This document shows positions 46,554-58,128 of a stretch of 64,000 nucleotides of DNA, one piece after another; the stretch's first letter is position 1, and each line of letters opens with the position of its first letter. The translations under genes were made by a program, and so were the position numbers. Under the pieces are notes generated by a model. That model saw nothing but the letters and a program-made list of their open reading frames with translations. It was not told the origin of the DNA and ran no database searches. Source of the stretch: Gerris lacustris (taxonomy: Eukaryota; Arthropoda; Insecta; Hemiptera; Gerridae); contig OX578282.1 in the NCBI GenBank assembly GCA_951217055.1, positions 12,339,877 through 12,403,876 of the forward strand. The letters are read 5' to 3'.

Positions 46554-46792
46554 AATATTTTATGATGATTGTCGTGATGATGGATTTGTAAATCGTTTTA
46601 TTCACACCTACAATATCCATCATCCCTAAAAAAGAGGGTAATATTTAGGGTTTCATAAATCCTTCTCGAAAGATATTGTTACTAAATATAAATCTACTTT
46701 TATAAATTTGTCATTCCTAAAAATAAAACGATTTGTAAATAGTTTTATTTACACCTACAATATCCATCATCATTACAATCATCATAAAATAT
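46554..46792. repeat. Nested inverted and direct repeat
   Basis: ATATTTTATGATGATTGT at 46555-46572 is the exact reverse complement of 46775-46792. Inside, a 40-bp block (TTTGTAAAT..., ...CCTACAATATCCATCATC) is repeated directly at 46585-46624 and 46732-46771 with two differences. GATGATGGAT and ATCCATCATC also pair locally. This layout suggests one small hairpin element inserted within, or duplicated by, another. Confidence 0.7.
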
Positions 46793-46899
46793 AAGAAGGA
46801 ATGAGAAAATTTAATGTTTATTTAATTGATTATTTAAGTAATATCATATGCATATATATTCTACTAGTTATCGAATTTCTTAGTCTGTACTCTTATTTA

Positions 46900-48700
46900 A
46901 CATATAGGTAGATAAAGTTTGTGCTTAAAATTAAAATAAAATATTATGAAAACCGGAGTCACATGAGTTGAGGTAGGCGAAAGAGCGGTTTTAGAAAGGT
47001 TCAAGTAATTTTGAACGGTTTGATTTGAATGAATGATACAAGCGCGTCGAATTAGTTCTTCCTGTACAGGAAAGGAAGCAGCAGGATTTATGAGAAGACA
47101 TGGAGCAGCGAAAAAAATAAACAGGATCTCCTTTATATCAAAGCGCTCTTGCAATAAGATATGTACCATTTGAAACTGTATCTTAGAAGGAAGAGAAACA
47201 AGATTCCTTTTTGTCTTAATTCGACAATCGTTGATTTACGTGTTGAAATTCATAAATTCTATATCTTCCGAAGGAACGCCTAAGTAAACAATATTTTTAT
47301 CCTGGAAACGTAAGGCTACTCTATTCACACATACACACAAAAAAACGTATTTAAGTTTAAAGATATTATACTTTTGGAAAAATTTTAAATTGTAGTTATG
47401 TTATGTCTGGAAAAATAAAGAAGTAAGAGAGAGATAAAAAATTATACTATTTTATAGCTATTCTGATTTTATCTCATAGTTTTTAGTTTATCGATATATT
47501 ATTTAAAAATATATTTATTTATCAGCCTTCATAAGGCCATCATCGGAGCCCAAGAACAATCAATACCCTTTTAATATGACAAACAGTCGTAGAATTACAA
47601 GTCCAAATACATATAATTCTATATCTTAAACAATAGGTTTTAAACCAGGTAAACATAGCAAAACCTAAACAAATTCAAATAATAATTAAATCGATAAAAT
47701 TCCATTAAGGTGCGTGATGGTAAACAAGAATTTGAACCAAGTAACATAAGTCAAAATAAATACGAAACAATTAGACGAAGCAGTAAAAACGAAAAAAAGG
47801 TAGTGGTTAAACTAAGTGTGTGCAAATGTGGCAATTAAATAAAATTTGTTTCTATTACATAAATGCACTATAAATGAGAAGTAAATTTTTTGAAAAAAAA
47901 AAGCGAATTCATTAATAAATAAAAGCACAATTAATTAGATAAAATATGCGAAGAAAATAGAAATTCTAATAAAAATAATATTAAATAAAAGTGGGAAAAC
48001 CACTTTAGTAATTCGATTAATGTCACAAATGATGTAGGGAATAAAAGAAGCGGGCCCCTTCATTTGTCAAACTGATTTTCATTAATATATATATATATAA
48101 ATAAGTAAAAATAAAATAGCAATAAAAATGAAATAAACATGTTTTTAAGCGCAAGAGCAAGTAGTACTTAAATCCGATACCGGAAGGATGGGAGACAAAG
48201 ATTGCTTGAAAGGGAGACTGGCCCATAAGGGAAAGGACCCTTAGTATTCATTGTCGCCTTAAGAAGAAGAAGACATTAGACAGATTTCCTTAAGATGACA
48301 CTTGTACCAACATATGAACATGTACCTACCCTAGATCCTTATGAGGAGCTTTACTTAGCTACTCCGTTTCACTCAACTTAACACTGTTTTACATCTTTTA
48401 ACGTAATATGACAAAAGGAGTCAGGGATCTTGGTGCCAGGATGACGCCACCTTACCAAACACATAATACAGGGATAAGAAAGCAAGAAATTACTAAATAA
48501 TAGATGTCAAAAGTATAAAGAACACTATCGGTTTACAGAACAATGTTTATAATAATAATAAACAAACATTTTTAAAGTCTGTTGAATATCACTTAGGTAT
48601 TTTAATAGAAACGAAAAAGTATAAGAAATTATCGATAAATTGTACGATGTTTCAAGTAAATTCCATTTTGCCTTACAAATTTTACATAAATAAAACGGCA
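46900..48700. other. Intergenic, no gene recognised
   Basis: A 90-codon minus-strand frame (46897-47169) and a 67-codon one (48023-48226) lack motifs. A CCTTCATAAGGCCATCATCG string at about 47525 resembles the direct-repeat borders of Penelope-type elements, but nothing else supports that. Confidence 0.4.
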
Positions 48701-48701
48701 C

Positions 48702-48780
48702 TTCTTTAGACTGTTACTCCCCTTATAAAAAAAATACGTGTGGTGTCGCGGGACACCCGGAAGGAACTAAGTTCCTTACA
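48702..48780 (+). repeat. Single CTTCTTTAGA end next to two palindromes
   Basis: CACTTCTTTAGACTGTTACT matches the terminal repeat of the elements at 51890 and 52079, but no second end is visible here. It is followed by GGTGTCGCGGGACACC and by AAGGAACTAAGTTCCTT (48761-48777, 8-bp arms). Confidence 0.5.
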
Positions 48781-49262
48781 TTTTTCATTAAATATTTAAT
48801 TATTAAATCACACTGCTAAGTACGTATACATTGCTAACTTATACATGGTGGTCTTAGAAAAGAGACAAAATTAAAAATAACGAACGGTTTGTACCTGGCA
48901 GAGTTAAGGCAAAATTAAAAGAAAATCATTATTTGTATCATTAAAGCAAGCGTCTTACTATAAATATATATTAAATATAAGAAAAAAGTTGATCATGATG
49001 AGTTTATAGTGAAAGAGTATGTTTATTAAAGGAGTTTGGATTGAAATAGGACTGTTTTCTACCTACCCGGCCAATTAATTTAAAATATTATAAAATATAT
49101 CTCTTCCCTACTCTACAGCTTCTGCTTGTATCAGGGTGAAATTTTACATGATTATATTTTATTTATTTACAAAACAAAGTGACATTTTTGACATATATAA
49201 CAAAAATAATCAAAACAAGTCAAGTAACAGGCTTCCTTAATAACACTTTTTCCCGTCTTTTG

Positions 49263-49410
49263 AAGCTTACGTTTACGCGAGCGTTGCGCGTGAACGCTTG
49301 GGCGGATAACGTTTTCCGACGAACTCAGCCTGGGCATTGTTAAAATGAACATGTGTACCAAATTTCATCTAACTCTGTGAGCTTTTACTCAAGTTATCGT
49401 CATCTGTAGA
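49263..49410 (+). repeat. Family D fragment, copy 4
   Basis: TTACGTTTACGCGAG, GTGAACGCTTGGGCGGATAA and CATGTGTACCAAATTTCATC match 44670-44790. It then runs into a degenerate GTGACGGTGATTTTG tandem (49415-49485). Confidence 0.6.
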
Positions 49411-50454
49411 TTTCGTGACGGATTTTGCGTGACGGTGATTTTGTGATGGTGATTTGGTAACGGTTATTTTGTGACGGTGATTTTGGTCGTTTTTTTCGGA
49501 TTCACTCCTGGGCCCCAGAACGTGCGTAACAATAGATTGTGAGTAACAATCTATAGATGGTTTACTGAATTTTCTTCTTTAGGATGTTATTACCCTTATA
49601 AAGACATAAGTGTGATATTCCTTGGTCTAATAGTTATTTAGACAAATAAATTTATGAATAATTATAACTATAAATATTCTAAAAAAAACAACCAAGAAGA
49701 GTAGCAATAAGACAACGTTTCCTAAGTTACTTTTGCTAAAAACCAGTATCTTTAGAAGGCTATATTTGCCTAAATTTTATTAAAATATTGTTAATAAAAC
49801 ACAAAGAGTAAAAAACATTGAGCTAAAATTTAGCATTAAAAAACACTAAATAACATGGCCTAAACAGGTCTATAATTAAATATTTTAATATCTACGTTTT
49901 AAGGTTGTGTATGTGTAGATCCTTCACGAAACCCTTGGGTGATGTGTTCTGTTCGCCGCTCTTTGGTTTAAATTTCCCGAACCGTTTAGGGTAAAAAGTT
50001 GATATTTATAACCCTGGCTCAACTTTTTGACCCAAACAAAGGAAAAATACAACCATCTACTCGAATACTTAGTTTGGTGTTGAAACAATACTCTTTTCCA
50101 GAGAATAATCCCTACATAAAGTTTTAAAATATTTTAACTATTAAACACTGTGCAATTATTTTAACATTTTTTCCTACACTTTTAAAAAACACGATAAGAG
50201 GCGTAGGAATTTATATGTTTGGTGATAACCATTAAATTGATTTATTATGATGGTCAGTGGTAGTATATTTTTATTTGTAATGTATGTATGAATATAGGTG
50301 GATCCTCTTCAGGGTAAAAAACAATAAAAAGCGCTATTTTACTTAAATAGCGATGTTTCGACCTATCCGGTCCTTGTCAAGCCTAAAAGTCATAAGTTTA
50401 TTTAAGCATTTCATAGAATAATACTTATTAGAATATTTATTTTTTAAATATAAT

Positions 50455-51165
50455 TTTTTAGGGTTTCGTTGGTAAAACCAAAAAAAGAAACCCTTATAGT
50501 TTCGTTCATGTGTCTGTCTGTCTGACTGTCACTCTGTACGGTTCCAATAACTTTTGAATAAAAAGAGATAGAAACATGAAACTTTCCAATATTAAAGATC
50601 GTTATGACGCGCACACTGGAAAAATATTGCGAACTCAAAATTATCAGCTGTTCAAATTCAAAATGGCGGATAACTCACATCATGCGAAAAAAATATTTTT
50701 TTAAATTTTGAGTGGGGTATCAAATGAAAGGTATTGAACAGTAGATTACAAAAATATATACCATTTAGGGAAAGTGTTCAATTTTCGGCGCCATTTTGTC
50801 GAAAAACAACGAAATTTTGCGTGTCCCCCCCCCCCCTAAAATCGTATTTTTAATATAGAAAAATATGCAAAATGTGTGGTCTGATGGGCCATAGAAAAAA
50901 TAAGAATTGCAACTTGGTCGGATTAACTGGGAATCCAAGATGGAGGCTAATTGCTGTCACGGGGAAAAAATATTATTTTAAAATTTTGAGTGAGGTATCA
51001 AATGAAAGGTATTGAAGCGTAGATTACAAAAATATATAACACTTGTAGAAAGCGTTTAATTTTCTACGCCATTTGGTCAAAAAACATAAAATTCTTGCCC
51101 CCCCCCTTACTAATTTCATGATTACAACACCAAAGAAACCCTTTTTACTTGAGACTTCACGCACT
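50455..51165 (+). mobile_element. Family B element, copy 2
   Basis: Near full-length relative of 989-1660. The AGGGTTTC (50460-50467) and GAAACCCT (50487-50494) hairpin is followed by TGTCTGTCTGTCTGAC, a GTTATGACGCGCACAC block, two GAGTGGGGTATCAAATGAAA-type blocks and poly-C tracts. It ends CCAAAGAAACCC (51130-51141), then GAGACTTCACGC as in copy 1. Confidence 0.7.
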
Positions 51166-51889
51166 ACCAATTTTTTTTTTTTTTAGTCTTCATCACATTA
51201 TAAATTTTGTAGTCACATTTTAAAAAACTCCTTTCTTAGTGAATGTATTAAAAAAGCGTGTTTTTATTTAAAAAATAATATTATTTATGTCGTCGATCAA
51301 AATACGGTATTATAACATTTGTATTAGTAATAGATATTTAATGTTTGCCACAATTAAGTATTAACTTTTAAAGATTTTCAATTAAATCATTAAAAAGTTC
51401 TTTGACCCTTACGTATAATTCGTGTATCTTTTTTCAAAAAGAAGGCAGATTTTTTTTTACTTCTTACAAACTGTATGTTTTTTGGGGGTATCGCGAAAGT
51501 CTTAAGGATCGAAATTAGCGAGGGCAATACCAACAATCGGCACGGTCAATAACAGGGTAGGAATAAAGGCTGGGTCGACATGTGAAAAGGCTCATGGGGC
51601 GCCACTGGCACCTAATGGATGGGCATGTGTGAGCATAGTGTGTAAAACGGTACCTCTTACAGAGCTTCTACTAGAAGGATATGTTAACTATCTAGCTCCA
51701 CAATACATTATCGGTAGAGCACGCACAATCTAACGTCAGGTAAATAACCAACCATCTTCGCAAAAGTCTGACAGTTTACCCAAAAAATCTTATAACTATA
51801 GTAACAATTAGAAAAAACCACAGAAAAACTTCCAATAAAACTAAAGTAAAAGAATACTTGAAGTAATCAAATGTAAGGCATTCGGGTAC

Positions 51890-52052
51890 TTCTTTAGATT
51901 GTTACTCCTCTACTTCTTGTGTTTTTTTTTGTTTTTTTTTATATATATATAAATGACTTTGACTAAATAACTATTAAAACAAAGGTATGTTTAGTCCAAT
52001 GTACTTTGGGACAAAGTAATATTTCACCTGTGATTTTATAAAGGGAGTAACA
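51890..52052. mobile_element. MITE with 19-bp inverted ends (163 bp)
   Basis: TTCTTTAGATTGTTACTCC at the left matches the reverse complement of GGAGTAACAGTCTAAAGAA (52034-52052) with one mismatch. The interior is A+T-rich and non-coding. Confidence 0.75.
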
Positions 52053-52078
52053 GTCTAAAGAAGAACATTCCGTACGGC

Positions 52079-52136
52079 TTCTTTAGATTGTTACTCGCCT
52101 CTGTTTTTTTTATAACGGGAGTAACAATCTAAAGAA
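52079..52136. mobile_element. 58-bp MITE of the same family
   Basis: TTCTTTAGATTGTTACTC (52079-52096) is the exact reverse complement of 52119-52136, with only 22 bases between. It has the ends of the 51890 element and almost no interior, so it is the minimal form of the family. Confidence 0.8.
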
Positions 52137-52139
52137 GTG

Positions 52140-55100
52140 CAGGCATTTGAGTATAAAGTAAATTTATAAACAGTGTAGTTATCCCAAGATAGAGTATCCA
52201 AGAGAAAATGTTTTCTTATTTTTGGGTTTTCGAAAGAAAGTAATTATTCATAAATATTTCTGCTAGTTCTTAAACCTCTAACAATTGAATTATTTTCTTG
52301 ATTTTGTTTACAGGGTGTTAATTTTCTTGAAAACTTTAAAAAATTACCAGGAGTAAACTAGGTATCATTATTTTTGATGGTATCGAAAAATAAGTTTTAG
52401 AAAAGTAGCTCAGAATTACAAAAAACTTTAAATATTATGATATTAAATTGCTTATAAATCATAGATTATAGATTAAATTCATAGGCTATAGATTAAATTA
52501 GCGCACATCAGTAAGATTTGAATATGTGAATAGCTGCAATTGTTTTCATATCGTATCTATTTGTGTTACCATAATTTATAATGTACGATGTTACTTACTT
52601 CACTATCCACTAAAGATTGTAGGGGGCCGTATGGAACTTGACTCCTTAAAGCTTCTAAACGTTTTTAAAAGACTTGATAAAAACTGTGAACCCTTACTTG
52701 CTTGATTACTTGATAGGGTCTTCTAAAACTGGGCTATCCAATTACCACAAAACATTTTCGCTACTTTTTCTGGCGAGACGTCATGGATGAGAACTACCTT
52801 CATCCAGTCGGTAAAACGATCTTTACAGGTGGCTGTGGGTAAAACGGTCCGTTCGTGGCTCGATGTTAATTTTCACAGTTTAGTATTTTATAGTTTAGTA
52901 TTTTTATAAACTTATTTGATTTACTAACTTTTGTTTTACTTTTGATTACTAACCTAAAAATCATGTTTAAAATTTTATTATTTTTATTTATAACCTCAAC
53001 TCTAGGTGATTGTAATTAAAATAAATAAATAAATTAATTGATTAATAAACTTAAACAATTAAGATAAATAGATTAAATAAAATAAAACTGTATTTTACAA
53101 CAAAGATTATTATATTAGGTATTTAATATGTGAACTCGGGCCTCCTGTTTCAAGGTTTTCCTTCTTGGAGGCTTTTGGATCTTTATATTAATTTGTTATA
53201 TTCTAATTATTTATGTAAGCAAGTGTAATTTATAATGATTTTATGTGAATTGGTAAAAATGTTTTTTTAAATAAATAAATAAAAAACAACTGTAACAGGG
53301 TCCTGAAACATAAGTAATTTATTTTTGCATTCTTTCTACTACAAAAAATCTCTTGCAATAATTTGGATGTTAATCAATTGTATAGTGCACAAATGTGTAT
53401 TATTTTAAGGCGTTGAAGCATGTTGGGGTAATGATTGCTTCAATAAATAAAGAAGCCAAATCCCCATCATGCTACTGCAGTCGATTAAATCAATTTTAGC
53501 CTGTTTATAAAAAATAAAACTACAAGTTTTTTCGTTAGAAAAGTGAAATGAAGATCTTTCAGTCAAATACCTATTTCCATTTTTTAAATTAATTTTGATA
53601 TAGACGTCATCAGCAGAAATAGCAATTATGGTATTTGTTTTCGAATTCCAATTTGTCTAAATAAAAATAATTGAAAGGTTAGTTTGAAAATAGCAGTAGA
53701 TGTGTGTTATAAAGGTATTGATAAACGCCTTTAATGCTATAATGTTTGAAATAATCGCTAAACTCGCGTGCTTGAATGTGCACTTAAGTATCGTAATTGA
53801 TCCTACATTGTATGTCATGCGATGCATCGAGTGTTAATAGTATCAGTTTTCATTCACTTTTATACTCGTTGCATGTAGTTTTTATGAAAATCGCACGCTA
53901 CTTGTCTCCTGTTTACTACTTACCTGATTATTTGTAAGTTTTGTTGGATTTGGCATATTTTAAGAAATTCTTAGAGTACAGGTTTAAAGAAAGAAAAAGA
54001 CCATTAGTGAACTCCCTTCTTTGCATAATACACTAATACACTAATGTTTTTGGCTTCTTTTAAAATTGCACTGAAATAGTATTAAAAAAAAAAAACATAA
54101 ATGGGGACCACTTGTGCATGGAGCGTGCCAAAAAATTGTTATCAATCTGGTCCACCTCACGCAACAGTTTTGACGACGGTGGTCAAAAAAAAAAATATTT
54201 TGGACCGTTTTAAAAAGAAAATAAACAATTGCACTTCATTTCCAAAACCTAAAATCAAATGATTCAAAAAATAATAATTAATCCTTGGATTTTTTAAAAA
54301 ATAATAATAAGAGAAATCCGCTTCCTTGTGCTTAAGAATCGTTTAGGATAAAAAATGTAAACGTCCAGTTTATACCATAATTAATGTTAGTAATTGTACC
54401 TTCTATCTTTGTTTGAAAATGACAGTTTAAATTGTGTTCCTTCCTTTTCTTGGAAGGGGTTCAAAATGTCTTCCTTTTTTTAAGTATCTTTTATTTGTCT
54501 TCGTGTGTCGGCTTGGTCCAAGTGACTTCAATATTTAAATATGAATTAGCATAATAAGAGTTATTAAACAATTTGGAGGAAAAAACGCTTTTTGGAGCTT
54601 CATTTTTTTTCTTGCCTGCTTCATCTAATTACTGGCATAATAGAAGAAAATTAACAGTAAGGGAAATAAGAAATTGAAACCTGAATAATTGCCAAATTTT
54701 TCAAGTAGCAGACGACTAACGCTACTCCCGAGGTTGATCCCCTTTTCTGAAATCTGAATTTTGGGGATGGCTCGTGTCCTTAAACTTTGGGACATTTGTC
54801 GGGCGTCAACTCTCTTAAAACATGCATGTCTTTCCTAAGCTTGAAAATAATGGGAGACGCACGCTCTCTTTAATGAACCGTTCGTGACATTCGCTCCGAA
54901 ACCTATTACTTTATTTGTATACATTTATGTTTTTAATAATCGCTTAAATGAAATTAAATGTGGAAAAATAAATCACTTAATTTTTCCTAGAACATTTTGT
55001 CGTTTGTATGATAGCACCTCATACCTCATTTCATATTTTTTATTGATTTTTGTTGCTAATTGATTTTTCTATTTTAGTATCCGAGCTTACCGAAGCCAAC
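52140..55100. other. Intergenic, no gene recognised
   Basis: About 3 kb of A+T-rich DNA without an open frame of interest. Short GC-richer stretches near 52620-52860, 53770-53900 and 54720-54900 could not be assigned. Confidence 0.45.
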
Positions 55101-55109
55101 GAAAGCATT

Positions 55110-56160
55110 GTGGACATTATAATTTTTTTTTTTATGTGGCTCGATCAAGGGTAGTAATAAAAAATTCAATTAAGGTGAATTATTCTTAAATTTGGCTATA
55201 TTTCGCCCCACTCCGGGGCATAATCATGCCTAAAAACATCATAGTCAACACTTATTAAATGTTATAAAATTAAAAATAACAAACGACGAGAACAAATAAA
55301 AATTAACAAATTAACATGTTTAAAAATTTGACTAGAGATAACCAGAAGTAAACCTTCCGTCTTATCAACTTACGGAAAAAACAAAAACAAAAGAGATTTT
55401 AAATCATTTTAATTTTTAATTTTAAATTAAAAATGGGGGGGTTCTTTGGTTTAAAATTTATTACTAAAAATATTATATAATCATTTATTTTAAATATTAT
55501 GTGGAACTTACTGTTTTTATACAACTATGATATGAAAATTGTACGAGAGGAATGATAAGGGCATAACAGATTTGGCGGGATTTTTAATTTCTAAACCAAT
55601 TTGAAATTTAAAACGGTTGAATAATACTTGTTTAAATCTTTGGCATCGGTTTTGTAATTGACAGAATTTTCTGTCATGGCTATAAAAGCTGCTTCTAAAT
55701 ATTTCCTTTTAGATTCATTCTTTTCTGACCCTAGTATTTTAACATTATGTTTACCTATTTGGTGGTTTTCTTTAGCAGTATGATTGGCAATCGCAGTTTT
55801 CCCATTTCTGGATTGTATGTCATATATGTGTTGTTTTATACGGCTTTCTAAATGCTGCATCGTTTCCCCGATGTATACTTTGTTGCAATCTTTGTAATTT
55901 ATTTTGTAAACGAAGATTAAAAGAAGGTACAAACCTAACTACTATACAATTTATTTTTTCTTTTTGGCGGTCAAACTCACATTTCTTCAACTAAAGTGAG
56001 CTTCAAACATTGGAGAACTTTCTTTTGGTCTTGTGACTATCTGGTCTGTTTGATCGTTTATCGTCAAAATGTTTGTGAAAGTATCTTGAAAATTTGGATA
56101 ATATGTTAGTGTTAGGGCTAACAATAACACATCTGTGGGTACAGATGGTGCCATGTTAAG
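55110..56160 (-). mobile_element. Penelope-like element, 3' part
   Basis: The minus strand carries the GIY-YIG endonuclease (55591-55932). Beyond it, toward 55195-55240, lies TTTCGCCCCACTCCGGGGCA, with a CCCC/GGGG hairpin and an ATAATCATGCC block of the kind found in the terminal repeats of Penelope-like elements. Upstream, 55960-56160 read on the minus strand gives traces such as SKFSRYFHKHFDDKRSNRPD with stops. The reverse transcriptase core is missing. Confidence 0.55.
55591..55932 (-). pseudogene. GIY-YIG endonuclease domain of a Penelope-like element
   Basis: A 113-codon frame reads VYKINYKDCNKVYIGETMQH followed by LESRIKQHIYDIQSRNGKTA and IANHTAKENHQIGKHNVKIL. The VYKI...YIGET...L..RI..H core with ANH downstream is the GIY-YIG nuclease fold in the form used by Penelope-like retroelements, where it nicks the target after the reverse transcriptase. 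The frame here starts just before the domain and has no reverse transcriptase attached, so it is a truncated remnant though the domain itself is still open. The ESKRKYLEAAFIA helix fits the domain end. Confidence 0.8.
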
Positions 56161-56504
56161 TTTAAACTTATGCTAAGACCTTGTAAAAACCGTAGGATTA
56201 GTTTATAGCACTTCCATACTAGGTGCGCAATGCAGTTGTCTGCTTGCAATATTGAGCTGAGCGTGCATTTCAATATTAAATTTTATTCATGCGTTAAAAT
56301 TCATATTTCATTAATTTGTTTGCATCACGCCATGATCACTTTTATCATAAACTTACCCTACTGTTGTTGACGGGAGATGTAAATCCGCATCGCTTTTTTT
56401 AAGAATCTGCATATGATATGTAAAATTATATGTAAAAAATGTTAATGGGAATAAAGATTTATCATATCATATCATAGATTCTATTATTCAATAACTAATT
56501 AAAT

Positions 56505-56660
56505 TACCCCCCCCCCCTCTTAAATGAAAATATGACAAAAGTAACATAACAACAATAACTGTATACTCTTAAAGAACTTTCCAACGACATGCATCATGAA
56601 GGGCATAAATATACTATTTTAATTTTTGTATCCCGTACCCCTGTATACCAATTTGGACCA
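56505..56660 (-). repeat. Family F dispersed repeat, reverse copy
   Basis: Reads in reverse the blocks of 61970-62112: a C run, CTGTATACTCTTAAAGA, ATGCATCATGAAGGGCATAA and ATCCCGTACCCCTGTATACC. The 73-codon frame over it is not a gene. Confidence 0.65.
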
Positions 56661-56810
56661 TTTCTGATTTATACCTTTCTGTGGATGGTTACTATGACCG
56701 TGCCGAATTTTGTGCAGATCGGTTTAACGGTTCAGGAGGAGTATGTGCAAAGTGCAAGTGTAAAGTGCAGTTTAAGAGCTTCGCTTTCTCTCAGCTCAAT
56801 AAGAGATTAA

Positions 56811-57875
56811 GACTACAAGGCTGATAAATCAATATCTTTTTAGAGAGGTAGTGTATATAACTCAGTTAGGCGCTTCAAATGTGCCAAAGTAGAGTAGCTC
56901 ATCTTAGCCTCAATGAAAGTACGCAGAAACTAGTTGGTGTTTCTTCGTTAAATACGTTTGATTTCGATGTACTAGTTCGTTAAAATATATATCTTTCTAG
57001 AAACATATTTCTAAAAGAAACTATTGATCTATAAATTGTCGTATAATGGCTAACTATCTAACCGCCATACTTGCAATCGAGGCTGCTTATAAACTTGCAC
57101 AGATTATGGTACCTTTATTATACAATTTCAGTGTTAGTTATCCTTATGTCCTGTGGGTTGTGCTAGACGTATGAGTATGTAGTTAATTGCCAAATCTTTC
57201 TACCCTCTTCAGATATAAGTCCCTGTTTCTATTGAGTTCCGTCAGATGGTGGGAAACGCCTACCAACTGTTGGTCGCGTGGACCCTCTACGGGCAGGTGC
57301 TTAGTACAGCTTTTAGTACACGCTTTCAGCTTCTGCGCATGACCAATCCTTCATGTTTTTCTGACTGCGCAGGCCCCTCCAGCTTTTTCTTTCCGTAACA
57401 ACTTCGTCCCGTCGTTTTTATCAGTGTACCTCTTTTTCAAGTCCATTTGACACCTCTTACCTCCGAGAAACACTTAACCGAGCGAGTCTTAATTGTCGAT
57501 GACATCCCATCATCTAGTTAACCGTTTCGTCAAGGGGTACAAGGGCAGTTTTCTGCTTAAAAACTGGTACTTTACTTTTAAGGTTTCAGTAGGGAAGCTG
57601 TAGGGAAGGGTAGGTCCAACGATGTTTAATATGACCCGTTATTAAGAAAACTAATAAACATTTTTTAATAGAGTAACATACGGAGCAATAATGGCATGAA
57701 AGTAATAAAAAATAATTGTGTTCTAAAACACCTAGAAAACCCTATACACCTGTTAGAAAACCTAGTAGATCATCCAGCTCACTCATGTCTTGAAACTGAT
57801 TCCAGTAGGTACCCGAGCTATTCATTTCTAAGGCTCAACGATTTTACTTACAACCGATGGCAGACTATTACTATG
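56811..57875. other. Intergenic, GC-richer patch 57230-57540
   Basis: No gene is supported. The GC-richer patch has no long frame and no repeat partner in this window. Confidence 0.4.
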
Positions 57876-58128
57876 TTGGCTGTAATGCAGTATTCGTGAA
57901 GAGACTTGTTTATTTCATTTGTTGCGGATTCCTTTAGCTTGGCTGTAATGCATTATTCGTGAAGAGACTTGTTTATTTAATTTGTTGCGGATTCCTTTAG
58001 CTTGGCTGTAATGCATTATTCGTGAAGAGACTTGTTTATTTCATTTGTTGCGGATTCCTGTAGCTTGGCTGTATTGCAGTATTCGTGAAGAGACTTGTTT
58101 GTCTCATTCTTTGCGGAATCTTTTAGCT
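57876..58128 (+). repeat. 63-bp tandem repeat, four units
   Basis: TTGGCTGTAATGCA recurs at 57876, 57939, 58002 and 58065, an exact 63-bp step. Units differ at only a few sites except the fourth, which is more diverged at its end. Stops occur in the unit. Confidence 0.9.

Noticed and set aside
47515..47560. CCTTCATAAGGCCATCATCG as a Penelope-like terminal repeat
   Set aside because: Single occurrence with no reverse transcriptase, endonuclease or second repeat nearby.
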